A stretch of DNA of 64,000 nt from Hyphomicrobiales bacterium (GCA_016185245.1 JACPNZ010000022.1:56911-120910); one strand, 5' to 3'; positions 54,206 through 63,793 are shown, counted from the stretch's first letter. The notes: generated by a model from the sequence alone, not told the origin. Numbers and translations: made by a program.

Positions 54206-55039
54206 ATGACCGCCGCTGTCCTCGACCGTGACACGAAGAGCCTCTCGCGCTCGGCGCCGTTGCGCATCGGCTCGGTGAGCCTCACGGTGCGCGACCTGGC
54301 GAAGGTCGCGGCTTTCTACCGGGAGGCCCTGGGTCTGGCCCAGATCGCCGCTTCCGAAACTTCCGCTCAACTCGGCGTCGGCGACGAGGTGCTCCTCCAC
54401 CTCATCGCCGATCCGGCGGCAAGGCCGGGCTCGCGCCGCGAGGCGGGCCTGTTCCACACCGCCTTCCTCCTGCCCTCGCGCGCCGATCTCGGCCGCTGGC
54501 TGGCGCATACGGCACGAACGGGTCTGGCCCTCCTCGGCGCCTCCGATCACATCGTCAGCGAGGCGGTCTATCTGAACGACCCGGAGGACAACGGCATCGA
54601 AGTCTATGCCGACCGCGCCATAGCCGAATGGCGGCGCAGCGATGGCATGATTGAGATGAGCACCGCGCCGCTCGATCTCGACTCGCTCGTCGCTGCTGGT
54701 GACGGCAAGGCCTGGACCGGCATGCCGGCGGCAAGCTTCATCGGCCATGTCCATCTGCAAGTCGGCGACCTCGCCGAGGCCGAGCGCTTCTACGCCGGTC
54801 TCTTCGGCTTCGACGTCACCTACCGGGTGCCCGGCGCCACCTTCTACTCGAGCGGCGGCTATCATCACCACCTCGCCACCAACGTCTGGTCGAGCCGCGG
54901 CGCAGGTATCCGCCAAGAACCCGTCACCGGCCTCCGCGCTGTCGAACTGGTGGCGGCCTCGCCGGCGATCCGCGACCGGCTCGGCGCCGCCGAAATCCGC
55001 GATCCCTGGGGCACGGCCATCGGCCTTTCACTGGCCTGA
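54206..55039 (+). CDS. VOC-superfamily protein with two glyoxalase-like modules
   Basis: Protein of 277 residues made of two vicinal-oxygen-chelate modules, about residues 18-130 (SVSLTVRDLAKVAAFYREAL) and 168-277 (GHVHLQVGDLAEAERFYAGL). Likely metal ligands are seen: GLFHTAFLLP with His, NGIEVYADR with Glu, GHVHLQ and YHHHLATNVW. Catechol-2,3-dioxygenase-type enzymes have this two-module form. It follows the NADP-oxidoreductase gene with an AGGAG ribosome site. The substrate is not indicated. Confidence 0.82.
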   Translation: MTAAVLDRDTKSLSRSAPLRIGSVSLTVRDLAKVAAFYREALGLAQIAASETSAQLGVGDEVLLHLIADPAARPGSRREAGLFHTAFLLPSRADLGRWLAHTARTGLALLGASDHIVSEAVYLNDPEDNGIEVYADRAIAEWRRSDGMIEMSTAPLDLDSLVAAGDGKAWTGMPAASFIGHVHLQVGDLAEAERFYAGLFGFDVTYRVPGATFYSSGGYHHHLATNVWSSRGAGIRQEPVTGLRAVELVAASPAIRDRLGAAEIRDPWGTAIGLSLA

Positions 55040-55094
55040 CGCGGCGCGCCGTTTTCCGCTATCATGGCACCCGCCACAGCCGGGAAGGACTCCC

Positions 55095-55340
55095 ATGAAA
55101 ATCACCATCACCGTCGACTGCACGCCGGAGGAGGCCCGCACCTTCATGGGCCTCCCTGATCTCGCAGCACTCCAACAGCCGGTACTGCAGGCCATGCAGG
55201 AGCAATTGCGCCAACAGATGTCGTCCGATCCGGAAACTGCCATGAAGGCCTGGTTCGGCCCCGGCCTGCAAAACCTCACCGACATGCAGAAGGCTTACTG
55301 GCAGCAGTTCTTCAAATCTTCGGCGCCGGCTTCGGAATGA
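55095..55340 (+). CDS. DUF6489-like small protein
   Basis: Small protein of 81 residues from ATG 55095, preceded by GGAAGGA. KITITVDCTPEEARTFMGLP then DPETAMKAWFGPGLQNLTDM matches a conserved alphaproteobacterial family (the DUF6489 type) of unknown function. Helical, acidic, without a membrane segment. It sits 55 bases after the VOC gene in the same direction and may be independent. Confidence 0.75.
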   Translation: MKITITVDCTPEEARTFMGLPDLAALQQPVLQAMQEQLRQQMSSDPETAMKAWFGPGLQNLTDMQKAYWQQFFKSSAPASE

Positions 55341-55457
55341 ATTTCCCGATTTTGCCGTCCGCCGACCGGGCGCCGCCCATTGCGAAAATTTAATACCTGA
55401 ACGATGTGCCGGGCTTCATTTCCGCGACGGTTGGCGAATAAATCACGGATGCCGAGA

Positions 55458-55481
55458 GGGCTGCGGCAGTTGCCGCAGCCC
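55458..55481. terminator. Perfect 11-bp inverted repeat, terminator-like or operator
   Basis: GGGCTGCGGCA is followed by GT and then its exact complement TGCCGCAGCCC. The stem is very GC-rich but the following bases (GGTTTGCGG) are not a T run. It lies 118 bases after the DUF6489-like gene and 30 bases before the RND adaptor start. It may stop the upstream transcript or bind a regulator of the efflux genes; sequence does not decide. Confidence 0.45.
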
Positions 55482-55510
55482 GGTTTGCGGATTTGTGTCA
55501 GAGTGTCGTC

Positions 55511-56770
55511 GTGAAGAAGCGCTTGATCGTCCTAGCAGTCATCCTGGTCGCCGGCGGAAGCGCCGTGGCCCTGCGGCCCCAGTGGTTCGACTTTGCCAGG
55601 CCCTATGTGCCGGCCCAGCTGCAGTCCTGGCTGGTACCGGCCGCCGGCGACAACAAACCGGCGGGCGGCAAATCGGGCGGCCGCGATCAGGCGGCCGGCC
55701 CCATCGCCGTCACGGTTGCCACCGCAACCGCCGCGAGCCTGCCGGTGGTCGAACGAACTTACGGCGTGCTGCAGTCGCCGGCGGTAGTCGCAATCGGCAC
55801 CCGCATCTCGAGCCAGGTCACCGTTATACACGTACGCGACGGCCAGGACGTGAAGGCGGGCGATCTTCTCGTCAGCCTCGACGACCGGATGCCGCGAGCC
55901 CAGCTCGCAAAAGACAAGGCAACGCTGCTCAAGGACCAAGCTCTGGCGCTGAGTGCCGCCGCCGACATGCAGCGCGCCAAGAGCCTCGCCGAAAAGCAAG
56001 CCGGCAGCCAGCAGGCCTATGACCAGGCCCTCGCCGCCCAGAAGGCGGCGGACGCCACCGTCGCCGCCGACCGGGCCACCATCGATTCCGATCTCCTGCA
56101 GATCGACTTCACCCGCATCGTGGCCCCGATCGATGGCCGCCTCGGCGCCGTCGCCATTTCGGTCGGCGATCTCGTCACCACCGGCGCATCGGCGAACCTG
56201 TTCACGATTACCGAGATGACGCCGCTCAAGGTTTCCTTCCGTCTGCCCGAAACGGTCCTCGCCGCCATCCGCAGCGACATGGCGACCGGGACCACGGTTG
56301 CGGTGCGGGTGCTGCGCGCCGGCACGACCGAGGTTAGGGGTTCGGGCAACCTCGACTTCATCGATTCCGGCATCGACCCCGCTTCCGGCACCATCGCCAT
56401 GAGCGCCACCCTCCCCAACGCCGGGCTTGCCCTGTGGCCGGGCGAACATGTCGACGTGGAAGTCGACCGCGGCACCCTGACACCCGCTGCCGTGGTGCCC
56501 ACGGTCGCCGTCCAGCCGGGCCAGAACGGCAGCTTCGTTTGGCTAATCAAGAGCGACGATACGGTCGAGGTGCGTGCCGTGACGGTGGCCCGCAGTGACG
56601 CTGGCCGGTCCGCGATAGCTTCCGGCCTGGCCCCCGGCGACCGCGTCGTGGTCGAGGGCCAGCTGCGGCTCAAGCCCGGCGCCACGGTGAAGCCGGTGGC
56701 CGCCGCCGGCACCGCGGAGGGCGAGAACCTCGCCGAGCAGTCGGCCAATAAGCCGGTAGCCAGCCCGTGA
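55511..56770 (+). CDS. RND efflux periplasmic adaptor
   Basis: Membrane-fusion protein of 419 residues from GTG 55511. An N-terminal membrane anchor or signal is in LIVLAVILVAGGSAVALRPQ. The beta-barrel/lipoyl parts are VTVATATAASLPVVERTYGV and SQVTVIHVRDGQDVKAGDLL near residues 90-115, with a helical hairpin in between (AQLAKDKATLLKDQALALSA). TRIVAPIDGRLGAVAISVGD closes the lipoyl half. It links the pump to an outer-membrane channel, none of which is in the window. Its stop overlaps the pump gene (GTGA). Confidence 0.9.
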   Translation: MKKRLIVLAVILVAGGSAVALRPQWFDFARPYVPAQLQSWLVPAAGDNKPAGGKSGGRDQAAGPIAVTVATATAASLPVVERTYGVLQSPAVVAIGTRISSQVTVIHVRDGQDVKAGDLLVSLDDRMPRAQLAKDKATLLKDQALALSAAADMQRAKSLAEKQAGSQQAYDQALAAQKAADATVAADRATIDSDLLQIDFTRIVAPIDGRLGAVAISVGDLVTTGASANLFTITEMTPLKVSFRLPETVLAAIRSDMATGTTVAVRVLRAGTTEVRGSGNLDFIDSGIDPASGTIAMSATLPNAGLALWPGEHVDVEVDRGTLTPAAVVPTVAVQPGQNGSFVWLIKSDDTVEVRAVTVARSDAGRSAIASGLAPGDRVVVEGQLRLKPGATVKPVAAAGTAEGENLAEQSANKPVASP

Positions 56771-59700
56771 ACATTTCCGAGTTTTGCATAAGGCGGCCGG
56801 TCGCCACAATACTGATGTCGCTGGCAGTATTGCTCGGCGGCGTCTTCGCCTACCTGGAATTGCCGGTGGCGGCGCTGCCGCGGGCCGAGTTTCCGGTAAT
56901 CAACGTGTCCGCCTCGCTGCCCGGGGCCTCTCCCGAGACCATGGCATCCTCGGTGGCCACGCCGCTCATTAAGCAATTCTCCACCATCGCCGGCATCGAC
57001 AGCATCTCGACCTCCAACTCGCTGGGTTCGACCTCGATCGCCATCCAGTTCGTGCTCGACCGCAACATCGACGCCGCCGCCCAGGACGTACAGGCGGCGA
57101 TCGCCCGGGCCCAGCGGGCGCTCCCCGCCGACATGACCTCGCCGCCAAGCTACCGCAAGGTGAATCCGGCCGACGCCCCGATCCTATTGCTCGCCCTCAA
57201 GAGCGATACCGTCCCTTTGACCGATCTCGACGCCTTCGCCGGACAGGTGATCAGCCCGACGCTGTCGACGCTCGACGGCGTCGCCCAAGTGCTGATCTTC
57301 GGTAGCCAGCAACATGCGGTGCGCATCGAGATCGATCCCTCGGCGCTGGCGATGCGCGGCATCTCGTCCGGCCAGTTGCAGTCGGCCATCGCCGCCGTCA
57401 ACAGCAATACGCCGCTCGGCACCTTGCAGAGCGCTCGCCAGCAACTCACTATCGTCGCCGACACCCAGCTCGACCGCGCCGCCGATTTCGCCAAACTCGT
57501 CATCGCCCAGCGCAACGGCAATCCGGTGCGCCTCGGCGACGTCACCCGGGTCATCGACAGTGTCGCCAACGTGCGGAACAACAGCTGGTATGACGGCACC
57601 CGCGCCATCATTCTGGCGATCCAGCGCCAGCCCGACGCCAACACCGTCGCCGTCGTCGACCGCGTCAAGGCCATGCTGCCGCAATTCCGGCAGCAGCTTC
57701 CCGCCGCCGCCAGCCTCGAATTGCTCAACGACCGCTCCGCCTCGGTGCGCGCCGCCGTGGCCGATGTCGAGACGACCCTCGGCCTCACTATCGTCCTCGT
57801 CACCCTGGTCATCTTCCTCTTCGTGCGCCGGCTGTGGGCGACGCTCATTCCCACCGTCGCCGTGCCGGTATCGCTCATCGGCACCCTCGGCGTCATGTAT
57901 CTGCTCGGCTTCTCCATCGACAATGTATCGCTGATGGGCCTCACCCTGTCGGTGGGCCTGGTCGTCGACGACGCCATCGTCATGCTTGAGAACATCGTCC
58001 GCCACATGGAGGAGGACGGCACATCTGCCTTTGAAGCCGCCCTGAAGGGCTCGCGCGAGATCGGCTTCACCATCTTGTCGATTTCGCTGTCGCTGGTCGC
58101 GGTGTTTATCCCGGTGCTGCTGATGGGCGGCGTCATCGGCCGCATCTTCAACGAGTTCGCCGTGGTGGTGACGGTTTCGATCCTGATCTCCATGTTCGTC
58201 TCGCTGACGCTTACGCCGATGATGGCCTCGCGGATTCTCTCCGAAGCCGACGAGGCTGGCCACAATCCGCACCTGCTCGGCCGCATTCTCGAAGGCGGCT
58301 TCAATCTGCTGCTGCGGGGCTATGCCGGCCTTCTCGGCCTCTGCCTCCGCCACCGCTTCGTCATTCTCCTGGTATTTCTCGCCAGTATCTACGCCACCGT
58401 GCATCTGTTCCAGACCATCCCCAAGGGCTTCTTCCCGCAGGAGGATATCGGCCAGCTGCAGGTGACGACCCAGGCCCGCCAGGACATCTCCTTCGACGCC
58501 ATGAAGGCCCTGCAGAAGCAGGCCGAGGCGGTCTTCCGCCGATCGCCCTTCGTCGCCCATGTCGCCAGCAACGTTGGCGGCGGCAACGACGGCGCCATGA
58601 ACGGCGGGCGCCTGTTCGTCGAGTTGAAACCGAAGACCCGGCGTCCGCCGATGTCCGTGGTCATTTCGACGTTGCGCAAGGAACTTTCGCAGATTCCCGG
58701 CATCACCGCCTTTATGACGCCGACTCAGAACCTGTCGGTCGGGGCCCACAGTTCCGCCAGCCAGTACCAATTGGTGGTCCAGGGCCTCGACCAGACTTCG
58801 ATGAACGGCTTTGCCCAGAGGCTCGCCGACGCCATGTCGGCCGACCCCGGCCATTTCCTCGACGTGACCACCGACCTGCAGAACAGCGCCTTGCAGGCCC
58901 GTATTGTCATCGACCGCGGCAAGGCCGCCGCCCTCGGCATCGGCAACGACGTGCTGCGCTCCACTCTCTATGGCGGGTTCGGCTCCCAGCAGGTCGCCAC
59001 CATCTACACTGCCGCCGACAGCTACGAGGTAATCATGGAGCTCGATCCGCGGATCGACTGGACCCCGGCGAGGCTGGCAGCCACCGACGTCGCCACCACC
59101 TCGGGCACGCTGGTGCCGCTCGGCGCCTTCGCCCGCGTCGACACCGCGGCCGGCCAGCTTACCGTCAACCAGCTGGGCCAGCTGCCGGCCGTCACCGTCT
59201 CCTATAATCTGCCGGACGGCGTCTCCCTCGGCGACAGCATCGCCGCCATCGACAAGATCAAAACCGATCTCGGCGTGCCGCCCGGCATTTCCACCGGCTT
59301 CGCCGGCACCGCCAAGACATTCCAGGATTCGCTCGCCAACCAGGGCCTGCTCATCCTCGGCGCCATCCTGACCATCTACATCGTGCTCGGCATTCTCTAC
59401 GAAAGCTTCATCCATCCGCTGACCATCTTGTCGGGCCTGCCGGCGGCGGCGGCGGGGGCGCTGGCGACGCTCAGCCTGTTCGGTTACGACCTGTCGCTGA
59501 TCGCCGTCATCGGTCTGCTGATGCTGATCGGCATCGTCAAGAAGAACGCCATCATGATGATCGACGTGGCCCTGACCCTGCAGCGCTCGGGCCTCAGTCC
59601 GCTCGAGGCGATCAACCGGGCCTGCCTCTTGCGCTTCCGGCCGATCATGATGACGACCCTCGCCGCCCTGATGGCTACCCTGCCGATTGCGCTCGGCGCC

Positions 59701-59877
59701 GGTGCCAGCGCCGAGCTGCGCCAGCCCCTGGGAGTCGCCGTGGTCGGCGGCCTCGTCGTTTCGCAGACCCTGACACTGTTCGTGACCCCGGTACTCTATC
59801 TCTACATGGAGCGCCTGGCCGGGCTGTTCCGCCGGCCGACGAAAGCGGGACGGAGTTTCCCCCGTCCCGCGCCATGA
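56767..59877 (+). CDS. RND efflux pump (AcrB/MdtB-type)
   Basis: Inner-membrane proton-driven exporter of 1036 residues, usual RND length, from GTG 56767 in a GTGA overlap. FCIRRPVATILMSLAVLLGG is the first helix, GLTLSVGLVVDDAIVMLENI near residues 390-410 carries the two Asp of helix 4, and IGLLMLIGIVKKNAIMMIDV near 918-938 the conserved Lys of helix 10. Two large periplasmic loops are present. With the preceding adaptor it forms the efflux operon; its substrates are not predicted. The unusually small outer-membrane part must come from another locus. Confidence 0.93.
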   Translation: MNISEFCIRRPVATILMSLAVLLGGVFAYLELPVAALPRAEFPVINVSASLPGASPETMASSVATPLIKQFSTIAGIDSISTSNSLGSTSIAIQFVLDRNIDAAAQDVQAAIARAQRALPADMTSPPSYRKVNPADAPILLLALKSDTVPLTDLDAFAGQVISPTLSTLDGVAQVLIFGSQQHAVRIEIDPSALAMRGISSGQLQSAIAAVNSNTPLGTLQSARQQLTIVADTQLDRAADFAKLVIAQRNGNPVRLGDVTRVIDSVANVRNNSWYDGTRAIILAIQRQPDANTVAVVDRVKAMLPQFRQQLPAAASLELLNDRSASVRAAVADVETTLGLTIVLVTLVIFLFVRRLWATLIPTVAVPVSLIGTLGVMYLLGFSIDNVSLMGLTLSVGLVVDDAIVMLENIVRHMEEDGTSAFEAALKGSREIGFTILSISLSLVAVFIPVLLMGGVIGRIFNEFAVVVTVSILISMFVSLTLTPMMASRILSEADEAGHNPHLLGRILEGGFNLLLRGYAGLLGLCLRHRFVILLVFLASIYATVHLFQTIPKGFFPQEDIGQLQVTTQARQDISFDAMKALQKQAEAVFRRSPFVAHVASNVGGGNDGAMNGGRLFVELKPKTRRPPMSVVISTLRKELSQIPGITAFMTPTQNLSVGAHSSASQYQLVVQGLDQTSMNGFAQRLADAMSADPGHFLDVTTDLQNSALQARIVIDRGKAAALGIGNDVLRSTLYGGFGSQQVATIYTAADSYEVIMELDPRIDWTPARLAATDVATTSGTLVPLGAFARVDTAAGQLTVNQLGQLPAVTVSYNLPDGVSLGDSIAAIDKIKTDLGVPPGISTGFAGTAKTFQDSLANQGLLILGAILTIYIVLGILYESFIHPLTILSGLPAAAAGALATLSLFGYDLSLIAVIGLLMLIGIVKKNAIMMIDVALTLQRSGLSPLEAINRACLLRFRPIMMTTLAALMATLPIALGAGASAELRQPLGVAVVGGLVVSQTLTLFVTPVLYLYMERLAGLFRRPTKAGRSFPRPAP
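59845..59870 (-). terminator. Hairpin between convergent RND and sugar-ABC operons
   Basis: GCGGGACG and CGTCCCGC flank a ten-base loop. The hairpin lies inside the last codons of the RND pump gene and 20 bases beyond the stop of the opposite substrate-binding protein gene. Read on the minus strand it is followed by TTTCGTC, a poor T tract. It is a candidate weak terminator for the ABC operon. Confidence 0.45.
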
Positions 59878-59889
59878 ATTGCGGATAGG

Positions 59890-60894
59890 TTACTTGCCGA
59901 TGCAAGTTGCGACGTTCTCCGGCGTGCAGACGTCGAGACCGGTATAGGTCGGATCGGCCGGCGCCGGCTTGCCCTGCTTCATGTCCCAAAGGGCCATCAT
60001 GGTCTTGTAGCCCATTTCGAAAGGCCGCTGGCCGACCTGGCCGAGCGACAGACCTTCCTTCATCTGGTCGATCTGCACCGGCAGGGTGTCGGCCACCACC
60101 AGGGCAAGCGCCTTGGACGCGATCTTGTCCTTGAACGGCGCCACCGCCGCCCGGTTGGCATCCGGCACGAACTGCGGGAAGCCGCCGGTCGGGATGAAGG
60201 CGTCGAGGTTCGGGTTCTTGCCCATGATGTCCTGGAACTGCTGCACCGATAACGGGAAGTCGTCATTGGTATACAGCGGGCAGCCGTCGATTTCGGTCCA
60301 GCCGTTCTGGCCGGTCAGGCGGTCGCCAGGCGAGGCGGCCGACTTGACGCCCGCGAGCGTGTCGCGGATGCCCTGCATGCGCTCGTTGTGGTTGGCGGCT
60401 GCCGCACCACCCGACTGGATGCAGACGGTGCCGCCCTTCGGTTTGATCTTCATCGCCAGCTTGGCGAGGTTCGCGCCGATCTCGTAGTTGTGCGTGCCGA
60501 TATAGGCGACGCGCAGATCCTTGTTCTCGGGCAGCAGATCCGAGTCCCAGGTGAGAACCGGAATCCCTGCATCCTTCGCCGCCTGCGCGGCAACCACCAT
60601 GGCCGCCGCGTTGGACGGCGAAACCGCGATGCCGTCGACCTTCTTGGCCACCAGGTCCTGCACGATGGCAACCTCTTCGTCGCCGCCGCCGTGTTCACCC
60701 GGTCCGATATACATGCATTCGAAGGCGCCCTTCGACTCCGCTTCCGCCTTCTTGCAGCCGTCGCGGGCCTGGTCGAAGAACGGGTTGTTCATGTTCTTGG
60801 GAACCAGCGCAAAGACGAATTTCGCCTGGGCGCCGGAAACGGCCACGGTCATGGCGCCGAGGGCCACAGCCGCGGTCAGTAATAGCTTCCTCAT
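59890..60894 (-). CDS. Sugar-type ABC transporter substrate-binding protein
   Basis: Periplasmic binding protein of 334 residues. The N-terminal signal peptide is MRKLLLTAAVALGAMTVAVS then GAQA, cut near residue 24. The mature part begins KFVFALVPKNMNNPFFDQARD, as in the ribose/fructose-binding group (peripla_BP_4), with GGGDEEVAIVQDLVAKKVDG and DGIAVSPSNAAAM. GAGGAGG precedes the ATG at 60894. The sugar is not fixed by sequence; ribose-, fructose- or polyol-like substrates fit. It is the last gene of the operon. Confidence 0.92.
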   Translation of the reverse strand: MRKLLLTAAVALGAMTVAVSGAQAKFVFALVPKNMNNPFFDQARDGCKKAEAESKGAFECMYIGPGEHGGGDEEVAIVQDLVAKKVDGIAVSPSNAAAMVVAAQAAKDAGIPVLTWDSDLLPENKDLRVAYIGTHNYEIGANLAKLAMKIKPKGGTVCIQSGGAAAANHNERMQGIRDTLAGVKSAASPGDRLTGQNGWTEIDGCPLYTNDDFPLSVQQFQDIMGKNPNLDAFIPTGGFPQFVPDANRAAVAPFKDKIASKALALVVADTLPVQIDQMKEGLSLGQVGQRPFEMGYKTMMALWDMKQGKPAPADPTYTGLDVCTPENVATCIGK

Positions 60895-60945
60895 TTTGTC
60901 TTCCTCCTCGTTGACCTTCACTGATTGTCCGCAGTGAATTCGGAT

Positions 60946-62052
60946 CTAGCGATGCTTCTTGGGAAATACCCATTCCAGCGTCGCGGCGACAATCGACTTG
61001 CCGCCGGTCTGCATGCCGAGAAGCACGGCGAGAATGATGAAGGCGCCGACGAATGCGCCCTGCCAGTTCGAATCGATGCCGGCCATCAGCAGGGCGTTAC
61101 GGATCACCTCGAGCAGGGCCGAGCCGATTACCGCGCCGAAAGCGGTGCCGGCACCGCCCATCAGATTGGCCCCGCCGATGACGGTGGCCGCAATGACCCG
61201 CAACTCGTAGCCCTGACCCATGGCGTTGATTGCCGACCCGGAATAGCCCAGCAGCAACAGCGAGGCGATGGACGCGGTGAAGGCCGAGAACACATAGGCC
61301 TGGAACTTGATGCGGTCGACCGGCACGCCGGTCAATCTTGCCGCCTGTTCGTTGCCGCCGATGGCGAACAGATGCCGGGCCCAGGCGGAGAAAATGAAGA
61401 CCGCGCCGACCACCAGGGCCAGCAGCACCATGACCCAGAAATGCGAGGAGAATTCCGGCATCCACGCCGGCGCCCAGCCGGCCGGCGCCCGGATCGGCCA
61501 TTTCGCCTGGCCGATCGCCTTGACGATCGGTGCGTCGGGCCCGAACTTGTAGAGCATCTGGTTGGCCGAGAACACGACGGCGAGCGAGCGGGCGATCGAC
61601 AGCATGCCGAGCGTCACCACGAAGGGCGGCATGCCGACATAGGCGACGAAATAACCGTTGGCCGCGCCGCACATGAGACCGGCGACCAGTCCCATGAAGA
61701 AAGCCACGTACCAGTGGTACTGCCAGGTCAGGAACAGACCGGCGACGATGGCGACGAGCCCCATCACCGAGCCCACCGACAAGTCGATGCCGCCGGTGAT
61801 GATCACCACCGTCATGCCCAGCGCCATGATGCCGAAGGGCCCGAAGTTGCGGGTGACGTTGGTGACGTTTTCGGCGGTTCCAAACGTCGGTTCGCGGATC
61901 GTCATGACGATGATCAGGCCGACCAGGGCGACGGCCACCCAGAAAGCCTGGCTGGCGAACAGCCGCTGCCGGATCGTCAGTTCGGCGATCATCACCACGT
62001 CGCTGATCGTGGCGTGGCCGGCTGCGGCCGTCTTGTCAGCGCTAGGCGGCAC
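60946..62052 (-). CDS. Sugar-type ABC transporter permease
   Basis: Inner-membrane permease of 368 residues of the RbsC/FrcC class (BPD_transp_2), from GTG 62052 overlapping the ATPase stop. About ten hydrophobic helices are visible, among them FWVAVALVGLIIVMTIREPT, FGIMALGMTVVIITGGIDLS and VGSVMGLVAIVAGLFLTWQY. The conserved GGIDLSVGS loop is present, as is IGGANLMGGAGTAFGAVIGS near the end. It lies between the ATPase and the binding protein genes on one strand. Confidence 0.92.
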   Translation of the reverse strand: MPPSADKTAAAGHATISDVVMIAELTIRQRLFASQAFWVAVALVGLIIVMTIREPTFGTAENVTNVTRNFGPFGIMALGMTVVIITGGIDLSVGSVMGLVAIVAGLFLTWQYHWYVAFFMGLVAGLMCGAANGYFVAYVGMPPFVVTLGMLSIARSLAVVFSANQMLYKFGPDAPIVKAIGQAKWPIRAPAGWAPAWMPEFSSHFWVMVLLALVVGAVFIFSAWARHLFAIGGNEQAARLTGVPVDRIKFQAYVFSAFTASIASLLLLGYSGSAINAMGQGYELRVIAATVIGGANLMGGAGTAFGAVIGSALLEVIRNALLMAGIDSNWQGAFVGAFIILAVLLGMQTGGKSIVAATLEWVFPKKHR

Positions 62053-62782
62053 GGATCGCTCCCGTAATGAGGCCGGTGATTTCCTCCGGCGAGGTATCGG
62101 CGGTTTTCTTGTCGGCGACCTTGGCGCCGCGCCGCATGACGATGATGCGGTCGGAGACGGCGAACACGTCGGGCATTCGGTGGCTGATCAGCATCACCGC
62201 CACGCCCTGGTGCTTGAGACGGCGGATCAGTTCCAGAACCTCCGCCACCTGCCTGACCGAGATGGCCGCCGTCGGCTCGTCCATCAGGACGACCTTGGCA
62301 TTGGAGAGCCGGGTGCGGGCGATGGCCACTGCCTGGCGCTGGCCGCCCGACATCTTCTTCACCAGATCTTTCGGGCGCGTCTCCGACTTGAGTTCGCCGA
62401 ACAGTTCGGCCGAGCGGTCGATCATCGCCTGCTTGTCGAGCACCAGAAAGGGCCAGAAGCCCTTCTTCTTCTCGCGCCCGAGAAACACGTTCTGCGCCGC
62501 CGTCAGATTGTCGGCCAGCGCCAGATCCTGATAGACGACCTCGATGCCCTTGGCCCGGGCCTCGACCGGCCGGTGAAAATGGCAGACCTCGCCGTCGACG
62601 ACGATTTCGCCGTCGTTCGGCGGAAAATTTCCGGCGATGAGTTTGACCATGGTGGACTTGCCGGCGCCGTTGTCGCCCATCAGTCCCACCACCTCGCCGG
62701 GTTCGACCTCGAAACTGATATCGTTGACGGCCTGGATGGCGCCGAAATTCTTCGAGACGTTCCGGACTTCAAGCAACGCCAC
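62042..62782 (-). CDS. Sugar-type ABC transporter ATPase (FrcA-like)
   Basis: ATPase of 246 residues from GTG 62782 with GGGAGG upstream; an in-frame ATG at 62845 is too far from the family start. Walker A is GLMGDNGAGKSTMVKL, the signature is KKMSGGQRQAVAIARTRL and Walker B is AKVVLMDEPTAAI. It has one ATP-binding domain only, unlike the double-domain RbsA/XylG, so it is of the short type. It follows the SDR gene by 111 bases and overlaps the permease start. Confidence 0.93.
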   Translation of the reverse strand: MALLEVRNVSKNFGAIQAVNDISFEVEPGEVVGLMGDNGAGKSTMVKLIAGNFPPNDGEIVVDGEVCHFHRPVEARAKGIEVVYQDLALADNLTAAQNVFLGREKKKGFWPFLVLDKQAMIDRSAELFGELKSETRPKDLVKKMSGGQRQAVAIARTRLSNAKVVLMDEPTAAISVRQVAEVLELIRRLKHQGVAVMLISHRMPDVFAVSDRIIVMRRGAKVADKKTADTSPEEITGLITGAIRAA

Positions 62783-62893
62783 GCGTCGACCTCCCTTGCC
62801 GAGGTGGCTCTTCCAGACCACTCGCAGGCGCCGGAAGTTAGGCATGGCGACAGCATATTGGCAAGAGCATTTGCGCGTTGCGGCCGCAATTGC

Positions 62894-63643
62894 TCACAAT
62901 GAGACTGAAAGTCCGCCGTCGACCGCCAGCACATGACCGTTGACATAGGACCCGGCGGCGGACGCGAGAAACACTACCGCCCCGCCAAGCTCGGCAGGAT
63001 CGGCCCAGCGCCCCGCCGGGGTGCGTGCCTCGACCCATTTCGAGAAGGTCTCGTCCTTGAGCAGTGCCGTATTGAGTTCGGTGGCGAAGTAGCCGGGAGC
63101 AAGGGCGTTGACGGTTATGCCGTGGCGGCCGATCTCGGCGGCCATCGAGCGGGTGATACCATGCAGCCCGGCTTTCGCCGCCACATAGCCGTGGATCGTC
63201 GGCCGCCCGAGGATCGCCGCCACCGATCCGGTGTTGATGATGCGCCCGAACTTGCGCGGCAGCATCAGCTTCGCCGCATCGCGCGACATGCGGAAGCAGG
63301 CGGAAAGGTTGGTGGCGACGACGCGCTCGAAATCCGCATCCTCCCATTCGGTCAGCGGCCGCCGGTGCTGGATGCCGGCATTGTTGACCAGAATGTCGAG
63401 ATGGCCGTGATGGCGCTCGATCTCTTCGAGCGCCAGCCGCGCTGCCGTGGAGTCGGTTACGTCGAAGGCCCGTGCCTCGCCGCCAATTTTCGCCGCGGCG
63501 ACTTTGAGTGCGCCCTCGTCGCGGCCGTTGATGACAATGGTGGCGCCATGCTCGGCCAGCGCCTTGGCCATGGCAAAGCCCAGGCCCCGCGAGGCGCCGG
63601 TCACCAGCGCCACGCGGCCCTTCAGCGAAAACAGCTCGGACAT
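62894..63643 (-). CDS. SDR-family dehydrogenase (gluconate 5-dehydrogenase-like)
   Basis: Short-chain dehydrogenase of 249 residues. VALVTGASRGLGFAMAKALA is the cofactor loop, NNAGIQHRRPLTEWEDAD the adenine side, and the catalytic Ser and Tyr-x3-Lys are in NTGSVAAILGRPTIHGYVAA KAGLHG (split here) near residues 140-165. NALAPGYFATELN follows. It is the first gene of the sugar-ABC run, so it may oxidise or reduce the imported sugar or polyol; this is by context. AGAAGGGA precedes the ATG. Confidence 0.88.
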   Translation of the reverse strand: MSELFSLKGRVALVTGASRGLGFAMAKALAEHGATIVINGRDEGALKVAAAKIGGEARAFDVTDSTAARLALEEIERHHGHLDILVNNAGIQHRRPLTEWEDADFERVVATNLSACFRMSRDAAKLMLPRKFGRIINTGSVAAILGRPTIHGYVAAKAGLHGITRSMAAEIGRHGITVNALAPGYFATELNTALLKDETFSKWVEARTPAGRWADPAELGGAVVFLASAAGSYVNGHVLAVDGGLSVSL

Positions 63644-63793
63644 GGCGTCTTTCCCTTCTTGTCGACTGCCCCAAGCTAGCCACGGACTACCGTCGCGTTC
63701 AAGGGTCGCTCCCCGTCATGTGGGCCCCGGCAGGGCCCATCCGGCGCATGCGCCGCACCTTCTCTCATTCGCTGCCGCGAACAGTCGTTTGTT

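Noticed and set aside
57184..59415. 743-codon open frame on the minus strand
   Set aside because: Antisense to the RND pump gene, whose membrane segments and motifs are clear.
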